DNA from: Pseudomonas azerbaijanoccidentalis
GTDB taxonomy: Bacteria > Pseudomonadota > Gammaproteobacteria > Pseudomonadales > Pseudomonadaceae
Length of the DNA: 64,000 nt
Assembly: GCF_019145495.1 (NCBI RefSeq)
Contig: NZ_JAHSTU010000003.1
Span: 698,139 to 762,138, forward strand
Reading direction: 5' to 3'
The notes beneath the pieces are model-generated. The model was not told the DNA's origin, ran no database searches, and was given only the letters and a program-made list of their open reading frames with translations. The position numbers were made by a program, and so were the translations under genes. Shown here piece after piece: positions 53,381 through 61,432 of the stretch. The stretch's first letter is position 1; every line of letters begins with the position of its first letter.

Positions 53381-53400
53381 TGTAACCAACCGGTTATTTA
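53381..53400. promoter_or_regulatory. TetR-type operator (site 1)
   Basis: On the minus strand this reads TAAATAACCGGTTGGTTACA, identical over 20 bp to the site at 59231-59250 and with two differences in the middle-flanking bases from the one at 55821. It contains the symmetric core AACCGGTT. It lies in the gap between the acyl-CoA dehydrogenase operon (minus) and the CoA-transferase (plus). The TetR regulator at 55043 is the likely binder. Confidence 0.8.
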
Positions 53401-53428
53401 TTTAAGGCATCCTTTCAGGGCGCGTCAA
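53400..53428 (-). promoter_or_regulatory. Promoter of the acyl-CoA dehydrogenase operon
   Basis: On the minus strand TTGACG (53428-53423) is followed after 17 bp by TTAAAT (53405-53400), a good sigma-70-like pair. The operator at 53381-53400 begins at the last base of the -10 box, so a bound repressor would block initiation. Confidence 0.65.
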
Positions 53429-53483
53429 GTGTTCTGTTCACGGGGGATGCAAACAGCGAAGCCTTCACCGGGAGATAACAAAA

Positions 53484-54995
53484 ATGAGAAGACGCTGTTC
53501 TTCTGCAGCAGATGTCGCGACAGGCATTGCCGATGGCGCCACGGTGGCGATTTGCGGTTCGGGAACGTTGCTGGAACCTGATGCCCTGCTCAGCGCGATC
53601 GAGCACTCGTTCCTGACCACGGGACACCCGCGCGACCTGACCATCGTCCATGCCCTGGGCATTGGCGACGGGCAGGGCAGTGGTCTTGAACGCCTGGCCC
53701 ACAAGGGGTTGGTGCGCAAGGTCATCGGCGGGCACTGGAGCTGGTCGGCAAAAATGCAGCGCCTGGCCCGTGACAACGAAATCGCCGCCTATACCCTGCC
53801 GGCCGGGGTGATCATGAGCCTGATGCGCGAAATCGGTGCAGGGCGGCCGGGCCTGATCACCCACATCGGTCTGGGGACTTTCGCCGATCCGCAGGTCAAC
53901 GGCGGTCGTTGCAATGAGTCGGCGGTCGAAACCATCGTCGAGCGAATCGAGATCGATGGCCAGCCATACCTGCGCTATAAACCGTTCAAGGTCGACGTGG
54001 CGCTGGTGCGTGGCAGCGTGGCCGACCCCAGCGGCAACATCACCCTGGTCCATGAAGCCGCCGACCTGGATGCCTATGCCTTGGCACTGGCGGCGCACAA
54101 CAGTGGCGGCAAGGTCCATGTGCAGGTTCGGGAGCTGAGCGAAACCCCCTTTGTGCCCGCCCGCATGGTGCGCATTCCGGGGGTACTGGTGGATCAAGTG
54201 GTGCATGTCCCGGATCAGCGTCAATGCCTGGCAGCCGATTACGACCCGCAGATCAGCGGTGAATGCCTGCCCACTTCAGACGCCGTTGAAGCGCCGCTGG
54301 CCGAGGATATCCGCCGCATCATCGCGCAGCGGGCCGCGGATGAATTCAAGCCGGGCATGTCGCTCAATTTTGGCTTTGGTATCCCGGCCGGCATCCCTTC
54401 GTTGCTCGCCGAGCGTGGGTTGCAGGACCAGTACTGGGGCACTATCGAGCAAGGTATCCACAATGGCCGAATGATGGACGGTGCGATGTTCGGCGCGGCG
54501 CGCTATCCCCAGGCGATCGTTACCTCCCTGGACCAGTTTGATTTCTACAGTGGCGGCGGGGTTGACCTGGCGTTCCTCGGGATGGGCGAAATGGACCAGT
54601 ACGGTAACGTCAACGTGTCCAGCCTCGGGGGTCGGCTGGTTGGCCCCGGGGGCTTCGTCGACATCACCCAGGGTGCGCGCAAGGTGGTGTTCTGTGGCGC
54701 CTTCGAAGCCAAGGGACTGCAAGTGGCTCGTCACGGCACGGAGCTGGAAATTGCCCGGGTCGGCGAAGTGCCAAAACTGGTGGCCCAGGTCAGTCACATC
54801 ACCTTCAGCGGACCCCAGGCGCTGCTGTCTGGAAAAGAAGTGCTGTATGTCACCGAGCGTGCGGTCTTCCGGCTGGTGGAGGGCGGTGTGGAATTGATCG
54901 AGGTGGCCCAGGGCGTGGACGTTCAACGCGACGTGCTGGATCGCATGGCATTCATGCCGCTGCTAGGCGAGCCGCAGGTCGCGGCGCTGAAATGA
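53484..54995 (+). CDS. Acyl-CoA:acetate/propionate-type CoA-transferase (YdiF-like, fused alpha and beta)
   Basis: A 503-aa single-chain CoA-transferase with both halves of the family. The alpha part has GSGTLLEPDALLSAIE and IGLGTFADPQVNGGR; the beta part has the catalytic Glu322 in GTIEQGIHNG and GLVG-like LVGPGGFVDITQGARKVVFCG. These enzymes move CoA from acetyl- or propionyl-CoA to another acid. It diverges from the acyl-CoA dehydrogenase operon across the TetR operator, with GGGAGATAA before the ATG. Its acid substrate may be the product of the ALDH at 55911. It converges on TetR with a hairpin between. Confidence 0.9.
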   Translation: MRRRCSSAADVATGIADGATVAICGSGTLLEPDALLSAIEHSFLTTGHPRDLTIVHALGIGDGQGSGLERLAHKGLVRKVIGGHWSWSAKMQRLARDNEIAAYTLPAGVIMSLMREIGAGRPGLITHIGLGTFADPQVNGGRCNESAVETIVERIEIDGQPYLRYKPFKVDVALVRGSVADPSGNITLVHEAADLDAYALALAAHNSGGKVHVQVRELSETPFVPARMVRIPGVLVDQVVHVPDQRQCLAADYDPQISGECLPTSDAVEAPLAEDIRRIIAQRAADEFKPGMSLNFGFGIPAGIPSLLAERGLQDQYWGTIEQGIHNGRMMDGAMFGAARYPQAIVTSLDQFDFYSGGGVDLAFLGMGEMDQYGNVNVSSLGGRLVGPGGFVDITQGARKVVFCGAFEAKGLQVARHGTELEIARVGEVPKLVAQVSHITFSGPQALLSGKEVLYVTERAVFRLVEGGVELIEVAQGVDVQRDVLDRMAFMPLLGEPQVAALK

Positions 54996-55001
54996 AGACG
55001 C

Positions 55002-55030
55002 CCTTGCACACCTTTGCCGGCATGCAAGGG
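55002..55030. terminator. Hairpin between convergent CoA-transferase and TetR genes
   Basis: CCCTTGCA and TGCAAGGG form a perfect 8-bp stem over a 13-nt loop, seven bases after the CoA-transferase stop and 13 bp before the end of the TetR gene. There is no T-run, so termination efficiency is uncertain. Confidence 0.5.
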
Positions 55031-55042
55031 AGACACGTGGCA

Positions 55043-55696
55043 TCAGCGCGGCCTGAGCATTCCCAGGACGGTCTCGACGTTGAAGTCGATCCGCGCCTGC
55101 AGTGCTTCGGGTGCCATGAGGTCGAAACCGTAGATGATCTGCCCGGTAAAGCGGTTGTTGAGGTAGTAGTAGTTGATGGCGGCGATGGAGATGATCAACT
55201 GCACCGGGTCCACCCCTGGGCGGAACACACCCTCGGCGACGCCGCGATCAAGAATGCGGGCCACCATCTGCACCATGGAGCCGTGCATGTCGTGCATCTT
55301 TTCCTGGGAGTGCTTCAGGTGCGCGGCCTTGTGCAGGTTTTCGCTGTTGACCAGGGTCAGGAAGTGCGGGTTCTTCAGGTAGTACTTCCAGGTGAACATC
55401 ACCAGCTGGGTGATCGCGGTCTGCGGGTCGAGCTCTTCGAGCTTGAGTTTGCGTTCGGCCATGCGGATGTCGTTGTAGGCGGTCTCCAGGACCGCCTGGA
55501 ACAGTTCCTCCTTGCTACCGAAGTACTCGTAGATCATGCGTTTGTTGGATTTGGCCCGCTCGGCAATGCTATTGATGCGCGCGCCGCCGAATCCCAGCTT
55601 GGCGAACTCGACCGTGGCGGCCTTGAGGATACGCAGCTTGGTCGCCTCCGAATCGCGGGTGGCGCGCGGTGCATCTTCCGTGGGTTCAATCGTCAT
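55043..55696 (-). CDS. TetR-family transcriptional regulator
   Basis: A 217-aa repressor with an N-terminal helix-turn-helix (ILKAATVEFAKLGFGGARINSIAERAKSNKRMIYEYFGSKEELF) and a C-terminal helical ligand domain of the TetR_C type (NPHFLTLVNSENLHKAAHL, then MVARILDRGVAEGVFRPGVDP). The start at 55696 has GGAG 10 nt upstream. It diverges from the ALDH-GMC pair across the operator at 55821. The three copies of that operator at surrounding promoters make this protein the probable master regulator of the 46.9-64 kb regulon; its effector is likely a CoA thioester or the pathway substrate. Confidence 0.9.
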   Translation of the reverse strand: MTIEPTEDAPRATRDSEATKLRILKAATVEFAKLGFGGARINSIAERAKSNKRMIYEYFGSKEELFQAVLETAYNDIRMAERKLKLEELDPQTAITQLVMFTWKYYLKNPHFLTLVNSENLHKAAHLKHSQEKMHDMHGSMVQMVARILDRGVAEGVFRPGVDPVQLIISIAAINYYYLNNRFTGQIIYGFDLMAPEALQARIDFNVETVLGMLRPR

Positions 55697-55820
55697 TCAG
55701 GTCGCTCCAGTCTCAGGCGTGTATCAAAAAGGCAGGTTTTCTCGGGGCGATCCACTGCGATCCGCGCCTGACCTGCTTGGGAAAAATCTTGGCAAAAGAG
55801 CTTAAAGGTCACTGAAAAAG

Positions 55821-55840
55821 TAAGCAACCGGTTGGTTATA
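55821..55840. promoter_or_regulatory. TetR-type operator (site 2)
   Basis: TAAGCAACCGGTTGGTTATA shares AACCGGTTGGTTA with sites 1 and 3 and differs in the flanks. It lies in the gap between TetR and the ALDH gene, so it suits both autoregulation and control of the ALDH-GMC pair. Confidence 0.75.
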
Positions 55841-55910
55841 TACATTACACTTTTGGCGGGCAAGCCAGGCCAGGAGTCGTTTAGATCCCCGTTCGGAAGA
55901 GGACACTATC

Positions 55911-57413
55911 ATGAACAATAATGCCTTGATTCATTCACTGCCTGTTCAACCCCGACACTTCGACATGTTCATCGACGGGCAATGGACGCAAGGCTCGGCC
56001 ACGCGCTCGGTGACCCGTCGCAGCCCGGCCCACGATGTGCCGGTGAGCGTTTACCCTTCGGGTAGCGGAGTCGATGTCGACCAGGCAGTGGTGGCCGCGC
56101 GCCAGGCCTTTGAACAGAGTACCTGGGCCCGCGGCAGTGGGGAGGCGCGCAGCACCGTGCTGCTCAAGACCGCCGAGCTGATCCGCCAGCACTGCGAAGA
56201 GCTGGCCCTGTGCGAAACCCTGGAAACGGGCAAGCCCATTGCCCAATCCCGTGGTGAAGTGCTGGCGTCTGCCGGAATCTGGGAATACGCCGCCGGGCAG
56301 GCGCGCGCGCTGCATGGCGATGCCTTCAACAACCTGGGTGAAGACATGCTGGGCCTGGTGACCCGCGAGCCGGTAGGTGTCGTCGGGCTGATCACACCGT
56401 GGAACTTTCCGTTCTTCATTCTCGCCGAGCGCCTGCCGTTCATCCTGGCGTCAGGCTGCACAGTGGTCGTCAAGCCGAGCGAGCTCACCTCCGGCACTAC
56501 ACTGATACTGGCGGGCCTGTTGCAACAGGCGGGCTTGCCCGATGGCGTGGTGAACGTGTTGACCGGGCCGGGCTCCGTGGTGGGCCAGGCCATTTCCGAA
56601 CACGCCGATATCGACATGGTGTCGTTCACCGGTTCCACCGAGGTCGGCAGGCTGACGCTGGCCGCGGCCGCCGGCAACATGAAGAAAACCGGCCTGGAAC
56701 TGGGCGGCAAGAACCCGCAGGTGGTGTTTGCCGATGCCGACCTGGATGCCGCTGCCGATGCCATCGTCTTCGGTATCTGCTTCAACGCCGGCCAATGCTG
56801 CGTCAGTGGCAGTCGGCTGCTGGTGCACCGTTCAGTGGAACAGCGCCTCACGGCGAAGATTCTCGAACTGCTGGCGAGGGTTCGTATCGGCGATCCGCTG
56901 GATGAGGCCACCCAGGTGGGATCGATCACTGAGCTGCGCCAGATGGAACGCATTCTGGGCTACGTCAGCCAGGGCCGTAGCGAAGGTGCGCAACTGATGA
57001 CCGGCGGGTATCGAATCGAGTCGCCGCAGGGCATGTACCTGCAACCTGCGGTTTTTTCCCAGGTAACGCCACAGATGACCTTGGCGCGTGAAGAAATCTT
57101 TGGCCCGGTGCTGACCATCACCGCCTTCGACGATTTTGATCAGGCGATGCAGATCGCCAACGACACGCCTTTCGGCCTGGCGGCCAGTGTCTGGAGCCGT
57201 GACCTGAACACTTCGCTGCGGGCCATGCGCCAGATAAAGGCGGGCCGGGTGTGGGTCAACACCACCATCGCCGGTGGCCCGGAACTGCCTTCCGGAGGCT
57301 TCAAGCAATCGGGCATCGGCCGCGAAACCGGACGCTACGGCGTCGAGGAGTACACCGAGGTCAAGTCCGTGCACCTGCAACTGGGCGAGCGGGCTCGCTG
57401 GGTACAGGACTGA
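55911..57413 (+). CDS. NAD(P)-dependent aldehyde dehydrogenase (BetB-like)
   Basis: A 500-aa aldehyde dehydrogenase with the Asn of TPWNFPFF, the FTGSTEVGR loop, Glu263 in LELGGKNPQ and the nucleophile Cys297 in NAGQCCVSGSR, ending with LPSGGFKQSGIGRE. It is most like betaine aldehyde and related dehydrogenases. The gene order ALDH-GMC (49 nt apart) mirrors the betBA arrangement, but the downstream sugar-type ABC importer and CoA genes make choline unlikely. It would oxidise the aldehyde made by the GMC enzyme to an acid for the CoA-transferase. AGAGGA precedes the ATG. Confidence 0.92.
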   Translation: MNNNALIHSLPVQPRHFDMFIDGQWTQGSATRSVTRRSPAHDVPVSVYPSGSGVDVDQAVVAARQAFEQSTWARGSGEARSTVLLKTAELIRQHCEELALCETLETGKPIAQSRGEVLASAGIWEYAAGQARALHGDAFNNLGEDMLGLVTREPVGVVGLITPWNFPFFILAERLPFILASGCTVVVKPSELTSGTTLILAGLLQQAGLPDGVVNVLTGPGSVVGQAISEHADIDMVSFTGSTEVGRLTLAAAAGNMKKTGLELGGKNPQVVFADADLDAAADAIVFGICFNAGQCCVSGSRLLVHRSVEQRLTAKILELLARVRIGDPLDEATQVGSITELRQMERILGYVSQGRSEGAQLMTGGYRIESPQGMYLQPAVFSQVTPQMTLAREEIFGPVLTITAFDDFDQAMQIANDTPFGLAASVWSRDLNTSLRAMRQIKAGRVWVNTTIAGGPELPSGGFKQSGIGRETGRYGVEEYTEVKSVHLQLGERARWVQD

Positions 57414-57462
57414 GCCCGGGCAGCATCGACCTGAGGACAACAATAAAAACTGAGGTATCACT

Positions 57463-59118
57463 ATGTATGATTTCGTCATTATCGGTGGCGGTTCGGCCGG
57501 TTGTGTGCTCGCGGCCCGGCTGAGCGAGGCCGACAACATCAAGGTGCTGTTGCTCGAAGCAGGTCCGGCGGACACCAATCCGTACATTCACATGCCCGTT
57601 GGCTTTTTCAAAATGACCGGAGGGCCCCTGACCTGGGGCTTCAACACGGTCGACCAGGTCACCATGAAAAACCGCTCGATCGTGTATCCGCAAGGGCGGG
57701 TACTGGGTGGCAGCGGTTCGATCAACGCCATGGTCTATACCCGGGGTAATGCCCACGACTACGACGATTGGGAGCGTGAGGAAGGCTGCCAGGGCTGGTC
57801 CTATCGTGACGTGCTGCCTTACTTCCGGCGTGCTGAGGACAATGAGCGCTTTTCCAATGAGTACCACGGTACGGGAGGACCACTGGGAGTGTCCGATCCC
57901 ATCAGCCTCAACGAGGTGAGCAAGGCCTTCATTCGTTCGGCGCAGGAAGCAGGGATCCCGCATAACCCGGATTTCAACGGCGCGAAACAGGAAGGCTGCG
58001 GTGCCTATCAAGTGACCCTGCGCAATGGCCGGCGTTGCAGTACGGCCCAGGGCTACCTGAACAAGGCGGTGCGCAAGCGGCCGAACCTAACGATACAGAC
58101 CGAATGCCTGGTCACTCGGGTGCGCATCGAAAACGGCCGAGCCACCGGTGTGGAGTACGTTCAGGGGCGGGATTCGCGCGAGGTTCGCTTTGCCCAGGCG
58201 ACGCGCGAAGTGGTGGTGGCCGCGGGCGCCATCGGTTCGCCGAAGATCCTGATGCTGTCTGGCGTCGGGCCCGCGCAGGAGCTGTCGCGGCACGGCATTG
58301 CCGTGCACAAGGATCTTCCGGGCGTGGGGCAGAACCTGCAGGACCATTTCGACATCGATATCGTCTGCGAACTGAAGGAGCCCAAGAGCCTGGACCGCTA
58401 CGCGAAACCCCACATGACCCTGTGGGCGGGCCTTGAGTACCTGTTGTTCAACAAGGGACCGGTCACCTCCAACATCGCCGAGGCCGGCGCGTTCTGGTAC
58501 GGCGATTCCCGTTCCCAGACCCCGGATCTGCAGTTCCACTTTCTCCCGGGCGCCGGGGTCGAGGCGGGGATACCTCCGGTACCCTCGGGTTCGGGGTGCA
58601 CGTTGAACTCCTATTTCCTGCGCCCGCGCAGCCGTGGCCGGGTAACGCTCAACAGCGCCGATCCATTGCAGGCGCCATCGATCGATCCGGCCTACATCAG
58701 CGACCCTTACGACCTGCACGTGTCGGTCGAAGGCATCAAGCTCAGCCGGGAAATCCTTTCTCAGCCTTCCCTGGCGCGGTACATCAAGGCCGAGCACTTC
58801 CCCGGCAGCCGGGTCAAGACCCAGGCGGACTATGAGGCTTACGCACGGGAAAGCGGTCGCACCGGCTATCACCCGGTGGGCACCTGCAAGATGGGTGTCG
58901 ACGATCAATCGGTGGTCGATCCGCAACTGCGGGTGTACGGCGTAGCGGGGTTGCGCGTCATCGATTCCTCGGTGATGCCTCGACTCAACAGTGCCAACAC
59001 CAATGCCCCTTCGATCATGATCGCCGAGAAGGGCGCAGACCTGCTGTTGGGGCGCCAGTTGCCGCCTTCCGAAGTGCGCTCGGCGGCCGATCAGGTCGTA
59101 CTGGATCGCGCTCACTGA
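57463..59118 (+). CDS. GMC-family FAD-dependent alcohol dehydrogenase
   Basis: A 551-aa flavoprotein of the glucose-methanol-choline family. It has [19 protein letters not shown] at the N terminus, [18 protein letters not shown], and the catalytic His470 in HPVGTCKMG with the Asn of ANTNAPS. It is related to the enzyme at 542-2140 but clearly separate, and carries an extended C-terminal tail. Members include choline, glucoside-3-, polyethylene glycol and pyridoxine oxidases/dehydrogenases. It follows the ALDH by 49 nt and ends before a strong terminator, so ALDH and GMC form a two-gene transcript. Confidence 0.92.
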   Translation: MYDFVIIGGGSAGCVLAARLSEADNIKVLLLEAGPADTNPYIHMPVGFFKMTGGPLTWGFNTVDQVTMKNRSIVYPQGRVLGGSGSINAMVYTRGNAHDYDDWEREEGCQGWSYRDVLPYFRRAEDNERFSNEYHGTGGPLGVSDPISLNEVSKAFIRSAQEAGIPHNPDFNGAKQEGCGAYQVTLRNGRRCSTAQGYLNKAVRKRPNLTIQTECLVTRVRIENGRATGVEYVQGRDSREVRFAQATREVVVAAGAIGSPKILMLSGVGPAQELSRHGIAVHKDLPGVGQNLQDHFDIDIVCELKEPKSLDRYAKPHMTLWAGLEYLLFNKGPVTSNIAEAGAFWYGDSRSQTPDLQFHFLPGAGVEAGIPPVPSGSGCTLNSYFLRPRSRGRVTLNSADPLQAPSIDPAYISDPYDLHVSVEGIKLSREILSQPSLARYIKAEHFPGSRVKTQADYEAYARESGRTGYHPVGTCKMGVDDQSVVDPQLRVYGVAGLRVIDSSVMPRLNSANTNAPSIMIAEKGADLLLGRQLPPSEVRSAADQVVLDRAH

Positions 59119-59127
59119 CGCCTTGCC

Positions 59128-59170
59128 GGCAGTCCCGTTGGGTGCGTCGCGCTAACCGGGACTGCCGTTT
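59128..59170 (+). terminator. Rho-independent terminator after the GMC gene
   Basis: GGCAGTCCCG and CGGGACTGCC form a perfect 10-bp stem with a 19-nt loop, followed by GTTTTCC. It lies just after the GMC stop and before the next promoter, separating ALDH-GMC from the ABC operon. Confidence 0.85.
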
Positions 59171-59205
59171 TCCAATCTCTTGCGATTAAACATTCACGCG
59201 AATGA

Positions 59206-59250
59206 TTGCATCTTGAATGCTATGGATTTATAAATAACCGGTTGGTTACA
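59206..59250 (+). promoter_or_regulatory. Promoter and TetR-type operator (site 3) of the ABC importer operon
   Basis: TTGCAT (59206-59211) and TATAAA (59229-59234) are 17 bp apart, a good sigma-70-like promoter. The operator TAAATAACCGGTTGGTTACA (59231-59250) overlaps the -10 box and extends past it, the same layout as at the acyl-CoA dehydrogenase promoter. Confidence 0.75.
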
Positions 59251-59299
59251 TAAAACTATAAAAATACTGATTATCCGGTGCCCGGAACCTGGAGGGAAC

Positions 59300-60403
59300 A
59301 TGAACAAAAATGACAAAGACCCGACCAATCAATTGCAATTCAGCCGTCGCAAACTGCTCATCGGCGCAGCCAGCCTGGCAGGCGCGGGCGCTGTGGCCGG
59401 CCTGTTCCCAAGGGTGCTCTGGGCCCAGGAACAGGTGACGTTTTCCAACGCCTTCCGCTCCATGACCAACCCTTACCACGCACTCTTCAACCGCGGTGGC
59501 GAGGCCTTCGCGACCAGTCAGAAGGCTGCCTATTCGCCCCTGGTCAGCGAAGGCAACTCGCAGAAGAGCATCGCCGACATCCGCGCGCTCATTTCCAAGA
59601 CCAATGGCAACCTGGTCCTGACCGTCGATCCCAATGACTCGGCCGATACCCGCGCGATCATCGAAGAATGCGTGAAGGCAGGCGTCTACATCACCACCAT
59701 CTGGAACAAACCTGACGACATGCATCCCTGGGACTACAACCCCTACTGGGTGTCGCACCTGTCCGAGGACGGCGAGGCCGTGGGCGAGGAAATGGCCACG
59801 CAATTGTTCGAGGCCATGGGCGGCAAGGGCGGTGTCGTAGCCCTGGGTGGCATTCTCAGCAATGTGCCGGCGATCAACCGTCGCAAGGGGCTGGACGCGG
59901 CGTTGAAAAAATACCCGGACATCAAGCTCCTGGATTTCCAGCCAGCCGACTGGAGCGCCAACAAGGCCTTCGCCATCGTTCAGTCGTGGCTGACGCGCTT
60001 CGGCAGCGACCTGAACGGCATCTGGTCGTGCAACGACGATATGGGCATGGGTGCCCTGGAGGCACTGCGCGGGGAAGGCCTGGCGGGCAGCATCCCGATC
60101 GTCGGCATGGACGGCACCGAGCAGGCGGTGCAGGCGATCCGCTCGGGCGAGTACATCGCCACCAGCACCATAGATCCCTACTGGGTTGGCAGCGTCGGCC
60201 TGGCGCTGGGCTATGCCGCCAAGACAGGCAAGCTGGACCCGGCCAGGGAGCCTCGCGAACATCGCGAGTTCTACATTCGCCCGCAAATGGTCAACAGGGC
60301 AAACGCCGAAGCGTTCTTCAACGCCAACTTCAAGACGCCGCCAACCCTGGATGTCACGGACTACTGGTCACGCGTGGCAGGGCCTATCCGCTACGACTCC
60401 TAG
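59300..60403 (+). CDS. Sugar-type ABC transporter substrate-binding protein with Tat signal
   Basis: A 367-aa type I periplasmic binding protein. The N-terminal SRRKLLIGAASLAGAGAVAGLF is a twin-arginine signal, unusual for RbsB-like proteins and implying export after folding. Fold markers are ISKTNGNLVLTVDPNDS, GGVVALGGILSNVPAINRRKG and IVGMDGTEQAVQAIRSGEY. It begins the importer operon under the site 3 promoter, with GGAGG before the ATG. It resembles sugar-binding proteins of the ribose/xylose group in sequence pattern; the ligand is unknown. Confidence 0.92.
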   Translation: MNKNDKDPTNQLQFSRRKLLIGAASLAGAGAVAGLFPRVLWAQEQVTFSNAFRSMTNPYHALFNRGGEAFATSQKAAYSPLVSEGNSQKSIADIRALISKTNGNLVLTVDPNDSADTRAIIEECVKAGVYITTIWNKPDDMHPWDYNPYWVSHLSEDGEAVGEEMATQLFEAMGGKGGVVALGGILSNVPAINRRKGLDAALKKYPDIKLLDFQPADWSANKAFAIVQSWLTRFGSDLNGIWSCNDDMGMGALEALRGEGLAGSIPIVGMDGTEQAVQAIRSGEYIATSTIDPYWVGSVGLALGYAAKTGKLDPAREPREHREFYIRPQMVNRANAEAFFNANFKTPPTLDVTDYWSRVAGPIRYDS

Positions 60404-60478
60404 CCGCTCGCCGTTGCCTGTATTCGTGGCGCGATGGCGCGCCAGATCCGTCATTCCCTGTCTTCCGGAGTTTTCGTC

Positions 60479-61423
60479 ATGGCCCGTCTGAGACGGTTTT
60501 CATCGTTAATCGTATTGCTGCTCATCGGCTTGCTGGTGGGTTCGATCAACCACCATTTCTTTGATCCCATGAACCTGACGCGCATCGCCACGGCGTCGAC
60601 GATTCCCTTGCTCATGGCATTGGGCGGAATGTTTGTGATCCAGATGGGCAGTATCGACCTGTCGGTCGAGGGCGTGGTGGCCATTGCCGCCGTGTGCTTC
60701 TCACTGCTGATCTCCAACACACTGAACGCTCACTCCATCGGGCTCTGGGCGTTACCGGTCGCCGTAGTGGTCGGTGCGCTGATGGGATTGGTCAACGGAC
60801 TGCTCCAGGTCAGGCTGCGCATTCCTTCGTTCATCGGCACGCTGGGCCTTGGCTTTGTCGGTATCGGCCTGGCCACTGCGCTGTTGCAGGGCAATACGGT
60901 GCGCGTAGTCGACATGGATGTGCGCGCCGTGGCGTTGTATCGCGTGCTGGGGCTGCCCCTGTCGGTCTGGATTGTCGGCGTGGCGCTGATCATCGCCCAT
61001 GTGGTGTCGCGTCATACCGTGCTGGGGCGCCATGCCCTGGCCATCGGCGGTGCCGAAGACCTGGCGCGCCTCAACGGTGTGCAAGTTGGTCGTATTCGAA
61101 TTGCCGTATTCGCACTGGCCGGTGGTTTTTATGGTCTGGCGGCGATCCTGGCGGTGGCTCAGTTTGGCCAGGGGCATGCGCTGATTGCCCAAGGGCAATT
61201 GTTCACCGCGATCACTGCAATCGTTGTTGGCGGCTGCTCGTTGGCCGGCGGCAACGGCAGCCCGTTCGGTACGTTGCTTGGGGTGCTGATTGTGGTGGTA
61301 CTGAGCAACGGCATGGTTTTGATGGGGATCCCTCCCTACGTCCAGCAGGGCGTTCAGGGGGTATTGATCATTGTGGCCGTGGCCATGGCGCTTGACCGTG
61401 CGAAAGCACGCGTCGTGAAGTGA
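60479..61423 (+). CDS. Sugar ABC transporter permease 1 (RbsC-like)
   Basis: A 314-aa inner-membrane permease of the BPD_transp_2 family with 8-9 hydrophobic segments. Signatures are MGSIDLSVEGVVAIAAVC and the C-terminal VVGGCSLAGGNGSPFGTLLGVLIVVVLSNGMVLMG. I chose the start at 60479, with TCCGGAG upstream, over 60434. It follows the binding protein by 75 nt and precedes the ATPase by 9 nt. With the permease at 62947 it would form a heterodimeric channel. Confidence 0.92.
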   Translation: MARLRRFSSLIVLLLIGLLVGSINHHFFDPMNLTRIATASTIPLLMALGGMFVIQMGSIDLSVEGVVAIAAVCFSLLISNTLNAHSIGLWALPVAVVVGALMGLVNGLLQVRLRIPSFIGTLGLGFVGIGLATALLQGNTVRVVDMDVRAVALYRVLGLPLSVWIVGVALIIAHVVSRHTVLGRHALAIGGAEDLARLNGVQVGRIRIAVFALAGGFYGLAAILAVAQFGQGHALIAQGQLFTAITAIVVGGCSLAGGNGSPFGTLLGVLIVVVLSNGMVLMGIPPYVQQGVQGVLIIVAVAMALDRAKARVVK

Positions 61424-61432
61424 GGACGTATC

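Noticed and set aside
53415..54224. A 269-residue minus-strand frame over the CoA-transferase start
   Set aside because: It covers the TetR operator and the ribosome site of the CoA-transferase and lacks any recognisable protein pattern.
55911..59118. ALDH-GMC pair as betBA for choline to betaine
   Set aside because: No BetI-like neighbour, no choline transporter, and the regulon contains sugar import and CoA genes. Sequence alone does not support choline.
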